From Xenophilus sp. E41 (GTDB lineage: Bacteria > Pseudomonadota > Gammaproteobacteria > Burkholderiales > Burkholderiaceae_C): a stretch of 64,000 nt of DNA. The notes beneath the pieces are model-generated. The model made no database searches and was not told the origin of the DNA. It worked only from the letters and a program-made list of their open reading frames with translations. The stretch lies in the NCBI RefSeq assembly GCF_003671765.1, contig NZ_QPIB01000003.1, forward strand, positions 1-64,000, given 5' to 3'. Position 1 is the stretch's first letter. Each line of letters opens with the position of its first letter. The position numbers and the translations under genes were made by a program. Below are positions 23,085-34,845 of the stretch, one piece after another.

Positions 23085-24305
23085 ATGACACCTTTCGCCT
23101 CGCGACCTTCGGCCGACGGCCTGTGGACGGACCTGCGCGACATCGACGGCGCGCCGCTGGCCTTGGCCGTGGCGGACGGCGTGCTGCGCTGGGCCGGCCC
23201 GCCCGGCGCCGTGCCCGCCGGCTGGGCCGATGCGCGCGTGCACGACGGCGGCGGCGCGCTGGTCACGCCGGGCCTGGTCGACTGCCACACCCACCTCGTC
23301 TACGGCGGCCGGCGCGCCAACGAATTCGCCATGCGCCTGGCAGGCGCCAGCTATGAAGAAGTGGCCAAGGCCGGGGGTGGCATCGTCGCCAGCGTGCGCG
23401 CCACGCGCGAAGCCAGCGAGGACGAGCTCTTCGCCAGCGCATCGGCGCGCCTCGCGAACCTGCTGGCCGAGGGCGTCTGCGCGATCGAGATCAAATCCGG
23501 CTATGGCCTGTCGCTTGAGCACGAACGCAAGCAGCTGCGCGTGGCGCGCCGGCTCGCCGAGGCGCACGGCGTGACGGTGCGCGCCACCTTCCTCGGCGCA
23601 CATGCCCTGCCGCCCGAATATGCCGGCCGCAGCGGGGACTACATCGACCTCGTCTGCCGCGAGATGCTGCCGGCGCTGGCGGCCGAGGGGCTGGTCGATG
23701 CCGTCGATGTCTTCTGCGAGCGCATCGCGTTCTCCCTGGAAGAGACCGAGCACGTGTTCCTGTCCGCGCAAGCGCTGGGCCTGCCCGTCAAGCTCCATGC
23801 CGAGCAGCTGTCGGACATGGGCGGCGCGGCGCTGGCAGCGCGCTACGGGGCGCTCTCGTGCGACCACATCGAGCACCTCTCGCAGGCCGGCGTCGACGCG
23901 ATGAAGGCCGCCGGCACCGTCGCCGTGCTGCTGCCCGGCGCCTACTACACGTTGCGCGACACGCAGCTGCCGCCCATCGCCGCGCTGCGCGAGGCGGGCG
24001 TGCCCATGGCCGTCTCCACCGACCACAACCCCGGCACCTCGCCGGCGCTGTCGCTGCTGCTGATGCTCAACATGGCCTGCACCTTGTTCCGCCTCACCGT
24101 GCCCGAGGCGCTGGACGGCGTCACCCGCCACGCGGCGCGGGCACTGGGCTTGCAGGGCACGCACGGCGCGTTGATCGTCGGCCAGAGCGCCAACTTCGTG
24201 CTGTGGGACGTGCGCGAAGCCGCCGAACTGGCCTACTGGTTCGGCCAGCGGCCGGTGCGCGCGGTGGTGCGCCAGGGCCGGATCGCCGAAGGGGAGGGCG
24301 CATGA
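23085..24305 (+). CDS. hutI: Imidazolonepropionase
   Basis: A 406-residue amidohydrolase that opens imidazolone propionate to N-formimino-L-glutamate. Zinc-binding residues sit in [19 protein letters not shown] near residues 63-81, and other ligands in [13 protein letters not shown] and [11 protein letters not shown]. It begins 64 nt after hutD and overlaps hutF by ATGA, so hutI, hutF and hutG are translationally coupled. Confidence 0.97.
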   Translation: MTPFASRPSADGLWTDLRDIDGAPLALAVADGVLRWAGPPGAVPAGWADARVHDGGGALVTPGLVDCHTHLVYGGRRANEFAMRLAGASYEEVAKAGGGIVASVRATREASEDELFASASARLANLLAEGVCAIEIKSGYGLSLEHERKQLRVARRLAEAHGVTVRATFLGAHALPPEYAGRSGDYIDLVCREMLPALAAEGLVDAVDVFCERIAFSLEETEHVFLSAQALGLPVKLHAEQLSDMGGAALAARYGALSCDHIEHLSQAGVDAMKAAGTVAVLLPGAYYTLRDTQLPPIAALREAGVPMAVSTDHNPGTSPALSLLLMLNMACTLFRLTVPEALDGVTRHAARALGLQGTHGALIVGQSANFVLWDVREAAELAYWFGQRPVRAVVRQGRIAEGEGA

Positions 24306-25687
24306 CGCGTTCGCTGCATGCCGCCGACGTGCTGCTGCCGGGCGGCTGGGCGCGCGACGTGCGACTGGACTGGGATGCCGCCGGCCGCCTCACGGCCGTC
24401 ACTCCCGGCGCTGCGGCCGACGCGTCCGCAGCGCGCGCCGCCGGGCCGGTGATTCCCGGCATGCCCAACCTGCATTCGCACGCCTTCCAGCGCGGCATCG
24501 CGGGCCTCACCGAATACCGCGGGCAGGCGCAGGACTCCTTCTGGAGCTGGCGCACCCTGATGTACCGCTTCGCGCTGCGGCTCGATCCCGCGCAGCTGGA
24601 AGCCATCGCGCTGTGGCTCTACGTCGAGATGCTGGAGGCGGGCTACACCTCGGTGTGCGAGTTCCACTATGTGCACCACGATGCCGACGGCAGGCCCTAC
24701 GCCGACGACGCGACGCTCGCGCTCGCGCTGCTGCGCGCTGCCGAGCAGGCCGGCATCGGCCTCACCCTGCTGCCGGTGCTCTACCAGTCCGGCGGCTTCG
24801 GTGGCCTGCCGCCCGGCGACGGGCAGCGTCGCTTCATCCGCAGCACCGCATCGATGCTGCGTCTGTTGGAGCGCCTGAAGCCACTGTGCGAGGCGCAGGG
24901 CGCGCGCCTCGGCCTCGCGCCGCACTCGCTGCGTGCGGTGCCGCCCGAGGGCCTGCGCGAGGCGCTGGCGGGCCTGGAGGCCCTCGACGCCACCGCGCCC
25001 GTGCACATCCACATCGCCGAGCAGACGAAGGAGGTCGACGACTGCCTGGCCTGGAGCGGGCAGCGGCCGGTCGCCTGGCTGCTCGACCACGTGCCGGTCG
25101 ACGCACGCTGGTGCCTGGTCCACGCCACCCACATGGACGCCGACGAGTACCGCCGAGCGGCCGCCAGCGGTGCCGTCGCCGGCCTGTGCCCGACCACCGA
25201 GGCCAACCTGGGCGACGGCATCTTCGACCTGCCCGCCTGGCGTTCTGCCGGGGGTATGTGGGGCGTGGGTTCCGACAGCCACATCTGCGTCAACGCGGCC
25301 GAGGAGCTGCTGATGCTCGAGTACAGCCAGCGCCTGGCCAGGCGAGAGCGCAACGTCGCCGCGGATACGTCGCAGCCGCAGGTCGCCACGGCCATGACCC
25401 TCGCCGCCGTGCGGGGCGGCGCGCAGGCCGCGGGGCGCGCGGTCGCCGGGCTGGCCGTGGGGCAGCAGGCGGACTTCGTCGTGCTCGACGCGGCACACAC
25501 CGTGCTGGCCGGCCTGCCAGCGCCCGAGATGCTGGCCTCGCACGTCTTCGCCAGCCAGCGCACGAGCGCGATCGATGCCGTGTGGGTCGCGGGCCGGCCG
25601 CGGGCCCAGGGCGGTCGCCACCCGCTCCACCAGAACGCCGCGGCCGCCTTCGTCGCCGCGCGCCGCCAACTGCTCAACACACCATGA
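24302..25687 (+). CDS. hutF: Formimidoylglutamate deiminase
   Basis: A 461-residue amidohydrolase-superfamily enzyme that converts N-formimino-L-glutamate to N-formyl-L-glutamate and ammonia. The metal site is visible in [18 protein letters not shown] near residues 52-69, [13 protein letters not shown] and [14 protein letters not shown]. Its presence, with HutG, shows the five-step pathway releasing formate rather than the four-step formiminoglutamase route. The ATG overlaps the hutI stop and the TGA overlaps the hutG start. Confidence 0.96.
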   Translation: MTRSLHAADVLLPGGWARDVRLDWDAAGRLTAVTPGAAADASAARAAGPVIPGMPNLHSHAFQRGIAGLTEYRGQAQDSFWSWRTLMYRFALRLDPAQLEAIALWLYVEMLEAGYTSVCEFHYVHHDADGRPYADDATLALALLRAAEQAGIGLTLLPVLYQSGGFGGLPPGDGQRRFIRSTASMLRLLERLKPLCEAQGARLGLAPHSLRAVPPEGLREALAGLEALDATAPVHIHIAEQTKEVDDCLAWSGQRPVAWLLDHVPVDARWCLVHATHMDADEYRRAAASGAVAGLCPTTEANLGDGIFDLPAWRSAGGMWGVGSDSHICVNAAEELLMLEYSQRLARRERNVAADTSQPQVATAMTLAAVRGGAQAAGRAVAGLAVGQQADFVVLDAAHTVLAGLPAPEMLASHVFASQRTSAIDAVWVAGRPRAQGGRHPLHQNAAAAFVAARRQLLNTP

Positions 25688-26496
25688 GTCTTTTCACCAC
25701 CACCGAACCGCCTTTCCGATTCCGCGCCGGCACGAAGCCGCTGCTGATCTCCATGCCGCACGTGGGCACGCATGTGCCGCCCGCGCTGGCCGCACGCCTC
25801 ACCGACGAAGCGCGCCAGGTGCCCGACACCGACTGGCACCTCGAGCGGCTCTACGACTTCGCCGACGAACTCGGCGCCTCGGTGCTCGTCGCCACGCACT
25901 CGCGCTACGTCATCGACCTGAACCGACCGCCTGACGGCGCGAGCCTCTATCCGGGCCAGAGCGTCACCGGCCTGTGCCCGGTCGACACCTTCGACGACAC
26001 GCCGCTCTACGTCGAGGGCGACGTGCCGGGCGAGGCCGAGATCGCTGCCCGCCGCGAGGCCCTTTGGCAGCCCTACCACGACCAGCTCGCCGCCGAGCTC
26101 GCGCGCCTGAAGGCGGCGCACGGCGTCGTCGCGCTGTGGGACGCGCACTCCATCCGCTCGGTGCTGCCGCGCTTCTTCGACGGCAAGCTGCCCGACCTCA
26201 ACCTCGGCACCGCCGACGGTGCGAGCTGCGACCCGGCGCTGGCGGCGCAACTGCTGGACATCGCGCAGTCGAACCCCGCGTACAGCGGCGTGCTCAACGG
26301 GCGCTTCAAGGGCGGCCACATCACCCGCCGCTACGGCGATCCGTCCGGTGGCGTCCACGCGGTGCAGCTCGAGATGACGCAGTGCAGCTACATGCAGGAG
26401 GCGCTGCCCTTCGACTACCTGCCTGCGGTGGCGGCCGGCGTGCAGCCGCAGGTGCGGCGCATGCTGGAGGCGGTGCTGGCCTTCGTCGAGGGTTGA
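25684..26496 (+). CDS. hutG: N-formylglutamate deformylase
   Basis: A 270-residue N-formylglutamate amidohydrolase-family enzyme that ends the pathway by giving glutamate and formate. Features include LLISMPHVGTHVPP near residue 21, RYVIDLNRPP near residue 76, ALWDAHSIRS, and KGGHITRRYGDP. The start overlaps the hutF stop. It is the last gene of the hut operon; the next gene has its own leader of 55 nt. Confidence 0.96.
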   Translation: MSLFTTTEPPFRFRAGTKPLLISMPHVGTHVPPALAARLTDEARQVPDTDWHLERLYDFADELGASVLVATHSRYVIDLNRPPDGASLYPGQSVTGLCPVDTFDDTPLYVEGDVPGEAEIAARREALWQPYHDQLAAELARLKAAHGVVALWDAHSIRSVLPRFFDGKLPDLNLGTADGASCDPALAAQLLDIAQSNPAYSGVLNGRFKGGHITRRYGDPSGGVHAVQLEMTQCSYMQEALPFDYLPAVAAGVQPQVRRMLEAVLAFVEG

Positions 26497-26551
26497 GCGC
26501 GGGACCCCGCGCTTACCATCGCGGGCTCGAACCTCCACGAGGCATCACCAC

Positions 26552-27052
26552 ATGCGCCACCCGAGCCGAATCCTCCTCGTATCCGCTTTTGTCGCGGCGG
26601 CGTTGGTGCCGCCGGCCGCCATCGCCCAGCAGCCGCCGCAGCCCGTCGACGCCGACCTGCGCGCCGGCAGCGTGCTGCGGGCCGGGCCGTCCTCCCGCGA
26701 TGCGGTCACGCAGCGCGTGCCGCGCACGGTACCCGCCTGGGTGTACGGCTGCACCGAGCAGCGCGGCTGGTGCGAGGTCGAACTCGAGAGCGGCGCGCGC
26801 GGCTGGGTGGCCGAAAGCCGCCTGCAGGCGGTGCAGGAAGAGGACAGCCTGGACCACCGCACCAGCACCCCGCTGCCGCAGCGCGGCGTGATCGCCAACG
26901 GCGCCGTCACCGGCGTCTACTTGGTGCAGCCCTGGGGCTACGGCTACCACGGCGGCGCCACGGTCATCGAGCTCGCGCCGCGCGGCGGCCCGGGCGAGCC
27001 GATGTTCCCCATGCGCCCCGGCTGGGCGCGCGGGCAGCCGATGCCGCGCTGA
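26552..27052 (+). CDS. Secreted SH3-like domain protein
   Basis: A 166-residue protein with a signal peptide (cleavage after AAIAQ). Residues about 35-92 form a bacterial SH3-like domain (VLRAGPSSRDAVTQRVP through CEVELESGARGWVAESRL). The C-terminal third is glycine/proline-rich (WGYGYHGG...RPGWARG). It is a paralogue in style of the protein at 29603: both have the order signal, SH3 with a GCxxxxGWCxV pattern, then a low-complexity tail. The location is probably periplasmic; the role is unknown. Confidence 0.8.
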   Translation: MRHPSRILLVSAFVAAALVPPAAIAQQPPQPVDADLRAGSVLRAGPSSRDAVTQRVPRTVPAWVYGCTEQRGWCEVELESGARGWVAESRLQAVQEEDSLDHRTSTPLPQRGVIANGAVTGVYLVQPWGYGYHGGATVIELAPRGGPGEPMFPMRPGWARGQPMPR

Positions 27053-27063
27053 GCGGCCCTCGC

Positions 27064-28170
27064 TCAGGCCGCCGCGAGCGGCAGCGGCGCCGGCTCGCTG
27101 GTCGCGCGGCCCTGGAAGTCCGTCCAGCAGCGGCGCGTGAAGTCGTACAGCTTGCAGCGGCGCGCCGTGCCGAAGTACCAGCGCCATGAAAAGCGCTGGA
27201 TCACGATGCGCCCGGGCAGCAGTTCCTCGATGCGCGCCTGCGCGGCCTTGAGCTTGTACAGCGGGATGCTCATGTCCACGTGGTGCGCGGTGTGCTCCAT
27301 GATGTGGTGCATCAGGCTGCCGATGCGCCACGGGAAGGTCAGGTGCACGGTGGTCGACACGAAGGGCTGCGCGCGCTGCCAGGCGGCGCGGTCGTCGTGC
27401 CACGACACCTTCACGTGCGTGTGGTGCACGTACACCACGAAGCCGATCATCGCGAACCAGAACAGCACCGGCAGCACGAAGGCAAAGCCCAGCATCGGCA
27501 GCAGCGCGCGCCCGGTGGCGAAGGACACCGCCGCCAGCACCGCCAGCCACAGCGTGGCGAAGCCCAGCACCAAAGCGCAGTCGCGCGAGAACACCGGCCG
27601 CTCGGCGTTGGCCGTGCGGTCGCGCGCGATCATGCGGCGCCACCAGATCTCGACCATGTAGTACACGCCCGGCGCCCAGCCGCTGCGGTACAGCCGCTCC
27701 ATCAGCCGGCGGCCGGGCGGCAGCGCCTCGTACTCGGCCTGCGTGAGCGGTGCCCAGACGAAGTCCACGCCCTTGAGGTTGGTGAAGCCGTGGTGCACCG
27801 TGTTGTGCCCCATGTCCCACAGGCTGTAGGGCGTGAGCGAGGGCAGGAAGGCGATGCGGCCCAGCCAGCGGTTGAGCCGCCGGTGCGGCGTCAGGCTCTG
27901 GTGGCAGGCGTCGTGGCCGATGATGAACAGCCGCCCGATCACGAAGCCGCAGGCCAGCCCGGCCAGGGCGCGCGCCCATCCGGCCTGGAGCAGCACGGCA
28001 GCGGCCGCCAGCGCGAAGAAAAACACGTAGTCCAGCACCAGCAGCAGGACGGGGCGCAGCGTCGTGCGCTGGACGAGCGGCAGCAGCCAGCCGCGGATGG
28101 TCTTGCGGTGCGGCAGCGGCACCTCGGGGGACAGCGGGCGGGGCGCCGGCTGGAGAGTCGATTCGGACAT
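27064..28170 (-). CDS. Membrane fatty acid desaturase
   Basis: A 368-residue integral membrane di-iron enzyme. The three histidine boxes are HDACH, HNTVHHG and HTAHHVD (near residues 98, 134 and 267), with four hydrophobic segments. It likely introduces a cis double bond into membrane acyl chains; position specificity cannot be told. I chose the ATG complementary to 28168-28170 (MSESTLQ); a 47-residue upstream extension is arginine-rich and unlike the family. It is convergent with the SH3 gene. Confidence 0.88.
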   Translation of the reverse strand: MSESTLQPAPRPLSPEVPLPHRKTIRGWLLPLVQRTTLRPVLLLVLDYVFFFALAAAAVLLQAGWARALAGLACGFVIGRLFIIGHDACHQSLTPHRRLNRWLGRIAFLPSLTPYSLWDMGHNTVHHGFTNLKGVDFVWAPLTQAEYEALPPGRRLMERLYRSGWAPGVYYMVEIWWRRMIARDRTANAERPVFSRDCALVLGFATLWLAVLAAVSFATGRALLPMLGFAFVLPVLFWFAMIGFVVYVHHTHVKVSWHDDRAAWQRAQPFVSTTVHLTFPWRIGSLMHHIMEHTAHHVDMSIPLYKLKAAQARIEELLPGRIVIQRFSWRWYFGTARRCKLYDFTRRCWTDFQGRATSEPAPLPLAAA

Positions 28171-28390
28171 GAAGCTGAGAAGGCGCGACCTGCGCGCACG
28201 GTGGACGAAGAGGACGAGGGAGAAGAAAGGCGATCCGGCCGCGGCCCGGCAGGGATCGTCATGCAACCCTAACCGAGGCCTCTCGACAGTGTCATGACAG
28301 CGGTCAAACACCGGCGGGGCGCCCTGGAAGTTGGCAGGGCCAGCCGGCTGCGCGGGGCGGCGCCGAGGCGGCGATTCCTACAATCGCCGC

Positions 28391-29431
28391 ATGACGCTGC
28401 CCGCCTACACCCGTGCCCGTGAGCTGCCCGGCATTCTCGCCCAACGCATCGCCATCCTCGATGGCGCCATGGGCACGATGATCCAGCGCTTCAAGCTCAC
28501 CGAGGCGCAGTACCGCGGCGAGCGCTTCAAGGATTTCCACAAGGACGTGAAGGGCAACAACGAATTGCTGTCGCTCACGCGCCCCGACGTCATCCGCGAC
28601 ATCCACGAGGGCTACCTGGCCGCGGGTGCCGACCTGGTCGAGACCAACACCTTCGGCGCCACCACCGTGGCGCAGGAGGATTACGACATGGCGCACCTGG
28701 CGCGCGAGATGAACCTCGAATCCGCGAAGCTCGCCCGTGCAGCCTGCGACAAGTTCAGCACGCCGGACAAGCCGCGCTTCGTGGCCGGCGCCCTCGGCCC
28801 CACGCCCAAGACCGCCAGCATCAGCCCCGACGTGAACGATCCCGGCGCGCGCAACGTCGATTTCGAGACCCTGCGCGCCGCCTACTACGAGCAGACCGAG
28901 GCGCTGGTGCAGGGCGGGGCCGACGTGATCCTGGTCGAGACCATCTTCGACACCCTCAACGCCAAGGCCGCGCTCTTCGCCGTCGACGAGTACTTCGAGG
29001 CCAGCGGCGAGCGCCTGCCGATCATCATCAGCGGCACCGTGACCGACGCCTCGGGCCGCATCCTGTCGGGCCAGACCGTCACCGCCTTCTGGCACAGCGT
29101 GCGGCATGCCCAGCCGCTGGCCGTGGGCCTGAACTGCGCGCTCGGTGCCGCGCTGATGCGCCCCTACGTGCAGGAACTCAACCGGGTGGCGGGCGACACC
29201 TTCATCAGCTGCTACCCCAACGCCGGGCTGCCCAACCCAATGAGCGACACCGGCTTCGACGAGACGCCCGAGGTCACCTCGCGCCTCATCCACGAGTTCG
29301 CGGCCGACGGGCTGGTCAACATCGTCGGCGGCTGCTGCGGCACCACGCCGGATCACATCGCCGCCATCGGCCGTGCCGTGGCGCCGTTGCGCGGGCGCGC
29401 GTTGCCGCAGGCGTACCGCGAGGCGGCCTGA
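28391..29431 (+). CDS. metH: Methionine synthase, homocysteine-binding half
   Basis: A 346-residue homocysteine S-methyltransferase domain ([12 protein letters not shown] near residues 22-33). The zinc-binding cysteines are in GLNCALG and in [10 protein letters not shown] near residues 322-331. It equals the N-terminal module of cobalamin-dependent methionine synthase; the remaining modules are encoded by the gene at 32076. The start is the ATG at 28391. Splitting MetH into two genes is a usual arrangement in this bacterial group. Three unrelated genes separate the halves. Confidence 0.93.
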   Translation: MTLPAYTRARELPGILAQRIAILDGAMGTMIQRFKLTEAQYRGERFKDFHKDVKGNNELLSLTRPDVIRDIHEGYLAAGADLVETNTFGATTVAQEDYDMAHLAREMNLESAKLARAACDKFSTPDKPRFVAGALGPTPKTASISPDVNDPGARNVDFETLRAAYYEQTEALVQGGADVILVETIFDTLNAKAALFAVDEYFEASGERLPIIISGTVTDASGRILSGQTVTAFWHSVRHAQPLAVGLNCALGAALMRPYVQELNRVAGDTFISCYPNAGLPNPMSDTGFDETPEVTSRLIHEFAADGLVNIVGGCCGTTPDHIAAIGRAVAPLRGRALPQAYREAA

Positions 29432-29602
29432 GTGCCTCCCGTTTCCGGCGCCCCCGCCATGTGAAGCCGGCATGAAGCCGGTAACCAAAGGGTGCGGCGG
29501 TGCACGCACCGCCTGCAGGCGGCGTTGGCAGGGGTGTGGGGCCGGTGGCTGATTGACAACGTGTCGATGCGGCCTACCCTGAAACACCAAGGAGCGCCCA
29601 TC

Positions 29603-30508
29603 ATGACAACGACAAGCAAGAAGAACACGGCCCGATGGCTCGGCGCCGGCCTGCTGGCGCTCGCGCTGCCCCTGGCGGCCGCAGCGCAGGAGGCCTACAC
29701 CCGGGGCTCGCCGACCCTGTTCGCCGGCCCCTCGCCCGAGTACCCGGCCGTGGCCCGGCTGGCGCCTGGCCAGCCGCTGAACGTGGTGGGCTGCACCGAC
29801 GGCTACGGCTGGTGCGACGTGGTGCTGCCCGACGGCCTGCGCGGCTGGGTGGCCGCCAACCGGCTCGAGTACGACTACGACGGCGACACCGTGCCGCTGG
29901 CCAGCTACGGGGCGGCCATCGGGGTGCCGATCATCGGCTTCACGCTGGGCAACTACTGGAACAACTACTACCGCGACCGGCCCTGGTACCGCGAGCCGCG
30001 CTGGTGGGGCAACCGCCCCCCGCCGCCTCCCATGCCCGGTTGGCGCCCGCCACCCCCGCCCGCGCTGGGCTGGGCGCCGCGCCCGCCGGGCCCGGGCTGG
30101 AACGCGCCCCCGCCGCCCCGTCCGGGCTGGTCCGGCCCGCCGCCGCGTCCGGAGTGGAACGGTCCGCCGCCCCAGGCCCGGCCCGAATGGAATGGCCCAC
30201 CACCCCAGGCCCGGCCCGAATGGAACGGCCCGCCGCCGCGTCAGGGCTGGAACGCCCCGCCGCCGCGCCCCGAGTGGAACGGCCGCCCGCCAGCGGCCCC
30301 CGTGCAGCCGCCGCCGGTCGCCATGCCGCGGCCTCAGCCTCAGCCCCAGTTCCCGATGCAGGGGCCGCAGCGTCCGCCGATGGCGTCACCGCAGCCGCAG
30401 CCGCCGATGCCGGTGCAGGCGGCACCGCAGCCGCGCTTCCCGATGGGGCCGATGCCGCGGCCGCGCGGCGGCGCACCCATCGACGGCAGCAACGCCGACC
30501 GGCCCTGA
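29603..30508 (+). CDS. Secreted SH3-like protein with proline-rich repeat tail
   Basis: A 301-residue protein with a good ribosome site (aaggagcg) and a signal peptide ending AAAAQ. Residues about 35-90 are an SH3-like domain (GCTDGYGWCDVVLPDGLRGWV). After one hydrophobic patch (GAAIGVPIIGFTLG) comes a proline/tryptophan repeat built on PPPxPxWNGPPPQARPEW, then a Pro/Gln/Met-rich end. It may span or bind the cell wall. The repeats are visible in DNA at about 30105-30290. Paralogue in style of the protein at 26552. Confidence 0.8.
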   Translation: MTTTSKKNTARWLGAGLLALALPLAAAAQEAYTRGSPTLFAGPSPEYPAVARLAPGQPLNVVGCTDGYGWCDVVLPDGLRGWVAANRLEYDYDGDTVPLASYGAAIGVPIIGFTLGNYWNNYYRDRPWYREPRWWGNRPPPPPMPGWRPPPPPALGWAPRPPGPGWNAPPPPRPGWSGPPPRPEWNGPPPQARPEWNGPPPQARPEWNGPPPRQGWNAPPPRPEWNGRPPAAPVQPPPVAMPRPQPQPQFPMQGPQRPPMASPQPQPPMPVQAAPQPRFPMGPMPRPRGGAPIDGSNADRP

Positions 30509-30529
30509 GGGCCGCTGCGCCGCCCGCCT

Positions 30530-31417
30530 TCAGCCGGGCGTGCGCCCCATCAGCGCCACGAAGCGGCGCGCGCCCAGCCCCAATGGGCGCTCCTTGGACC
30601 ACACGACGTCGACCCACAGGTTGAGCCCGTTGCTGAGGTTCTCGAAGGGGATCTCCACCAGCGTGCCGGCCGCGACGTGCGGCCGCACCACGTTGCGCGG
30701 CAGCCAGCCCCAGCCCAGGCCGGCGCTCACCATGTTCAGGGCCGCCAGCGCGTTGTCGGTGCGCCAGACCTGCCGCGCGAAGACGAAGCGCGGGTCTGCG
30801 GTGGGCACGTCGCGGCCGGCGACGACGATCTGCCGGGTGGCCGCGAGGTGCTGCTCCCGCAGCCTTCCGCCTGCGGCGGCGAGCACCGGGTGCTCGGGCG
30901 CGATCACCAGTACCAGCGTCTCGCGCGCCACCTCCTGAAAGCCTTCGCGCCCGTCCATGCCGGGCCGCTCGAACACCAGCGCCAACTGCGCGCGCCCGCT
31001 GTGCAGCATGGCCAGCGCGTCGGCCTGCGGCGCGGCCAGCACCTCCATCTCCAGGGCCGGGTATTCGGCGGCGAGGGTCGCAAGAGCGGGCCCCCAGGCC
31101 GCGCCCAGCAGTTCGGGGGCGATGGCCAGCGTGAGCCGGTCTTCCAGCCCCTGTGTCAGCGCCAGGGCCTGCACCTGCAGCTGCGTGAGCTGGTCCGCCA
31201 TGAGCCGCGCCTGCGGCTCGAGCGAGCGCGCGGCCGGCGTGGGGCGCGGCTCGCGGCCGCTGCGGTCGAACAGCGGCAGGTCGAGCTCGGCCTCCAGCTG
31301 GGCGATCGCCATGCTCACGGCCGACGGCACCTTGCCCAGGGCGCGGGCAGCCGCCGAGAAGGAGCCATGGTCGAGCACCGCCAGGAAAACCGCCACGCTG
31401 TCGCTGTCGAAGGCCAT
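30530..31417 (-). CDS. LysR family regulator divergent from a PACE efflux gene
   Basis: A 295-residue LysR regulator. The winged helix is at residues 4-62 (VAVFLAVLDHGSFSAAARALG, then PSAVSMAIAQLE). The start is taken at MAFDSDSV; five extra upstream residues are possible. It is divergent from the small efflux gene at 31489, with 71 nt between starts containing an inverted repeat. This pairing of LysR and PACE genes is common and suggests that it controls the transporter. Confidence 0.88.
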   Translation of the reverse strand: MAFDSDSVAVFLAVLDHGSFSAAARALGKVPSAVSMAIAQLEAELDLPLFDRSGREPRPTPAARSLEPQARLMADQLTQLQVQALALTQGLEDRLTLAIAPELLGAAWGPALATLAAEYPALEMEVLAAPQADALAMLHSGRAQLALVFERPGMDGREGFQEVARETLVLVIAPEHPVLAAAGGRLREQHLAATRQIVVAGRDVPTADPRFVFARQVWRTDNALAALNMVSAGLGWGWLPRNVVRPHVAAGTLVEIPFENLSNGLNLWVDVVWSKERPLGLGARRFVALMGRTPG

Positions 31418-31447
31418 GGCCCGATCTATCAAGTAATTTGAAAGAAG

Positions 31448-31464
31448 TTGACTTTTTATGTCAA
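31448..31464. promoter_or_regulatory. TTGAC-N7-GTCAA palindrome between LysR and PACE genes
   Basis: The site ttgactttttatgtcaa is a perfect 5+7+5 inverted repeat in the 71-nt divergent gap. Its first half could also be a -35 box for the efflux gene. It is an operator candidate for the LysR protein. Confidence 0.5.
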
Positions 31465-31488
31465 TCCAGAAGACATAAATTCTGCCGC

Positions 31489-31914
31489 ATGCAAGGAATC
31501 CAGAGAAAGATTGTTTACATCAGCCTCTACGAGGGGCTGGCCATCGTGTGCGCCACCTTCGGGCTGGCCGTCCTGTCCGACAACGGCATTGGCCATTCGG
31601 GCGTCGCCGCCGTCATGGCGTCGGCGATCGCCATCGTGTGGAACCTGGGCTACAACAGCGCCTTCGAGTGGTGGGAGGCGCGCCAGGCGGTGCGTGGCCG
31701 CAGCGTGGCGCGGCGGGTGGCGCACGCCATCGGCTTCGAGCTCGGCCTGGCGGTGGTGCTGATCCCGGTGTTCGCCTGGTGGCTGGGCGTGAGCCTGTGG
31801 CATGCGCTGGTGATGGATGCCGGCCTGATGGTGTTCTTCCTCGTCTACACCTTCTGCTTCAACTGGGGCTTCGACCGCGTCTTCGGCCTGCCGGCCTCGG
31901 CCCAGCCCGCATGA
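31489..31914 (+). CDS. PACE-family multidrug/biocide efflux protein
   Basis: A 141-residue protein with four transmembrane helices, made of two bacterial transmembrane pair (BTP) domains. Family hallmarks are RKIVYISLYEGLAI with its acidic residue in helix 1, WNLGYNSAFEWWE between helices 2 and 3, and the matching second repeat RRVAHAIGFELGLAV and FNWGFDRVF. PACE proteins (AceI type) export biocides or polyamines by proton exchange. The start is the ATG at 31489. Probably under the divergent LysR gene. Confidence 0.9.
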   Translation: MQGIQRKIVYISLYEGLAIVCATFGLAVLSDNGIGHSGVAAVMASAIAIVWNLGYNSAFEWWEARQAVRGRSVARRVAHAIGFELGLAVVLIPVFAWWLGVSLWHALVMDAGLMVFFLVYTFCFNWGFDRVFGLPASAQPA

Positions 31915-31959
31915 CCCCGGCGCGAGGCCGCCCGGCCCGCGCTCATTAAAATCCGCGCT

Positions 31960-32042
31960 CGCCCAAGGAGCGTTGCAGCGCCGGGGCCGCGCCCCGTGGC
32001 GCCGGCCGCCGCGTCAGGCTTGGGACCCGCAACGACGCTCGC
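31960..32042 (+). ncRNA. S-adenosylhomocysteine (SAH) riboswitch
   Basis: The leader matches the SAH riboswitch consensus: CGCCCAAGGAGCGTTGCAGC at the 5' side, CAGGCTTGGG near 32015-32024, and AACGACGCTC at 32031-32040. CCCAAG (31962-31967) can pair with CTTGGG (32019-32024), and GAGCG (31968-31972) with CGCTC (32036-32040), giving the expected stem plus pseudoknot. In known cases SAH binding turns on genes for SAH recycling. Here it is 34 nt upstream of the metH C-terminal half. Confidence 0.92.
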
Positions 32043-32075
32043 CTGTTTCTCCCGTGTTCCCTGCAGGTGAGCCCC

Positions 32076-34826
<2,751 letters not shown>

Positions 34827-34845
34827 CCCCGACGCGACCGGCACC

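Noticed and set aside
30105-30290. A tandem DNA repeat as a separate mobile or regulatory element
   Set aside because: It lies in frame within the secreted SH3 protein and encodes the PPPxPEWNG repeats.
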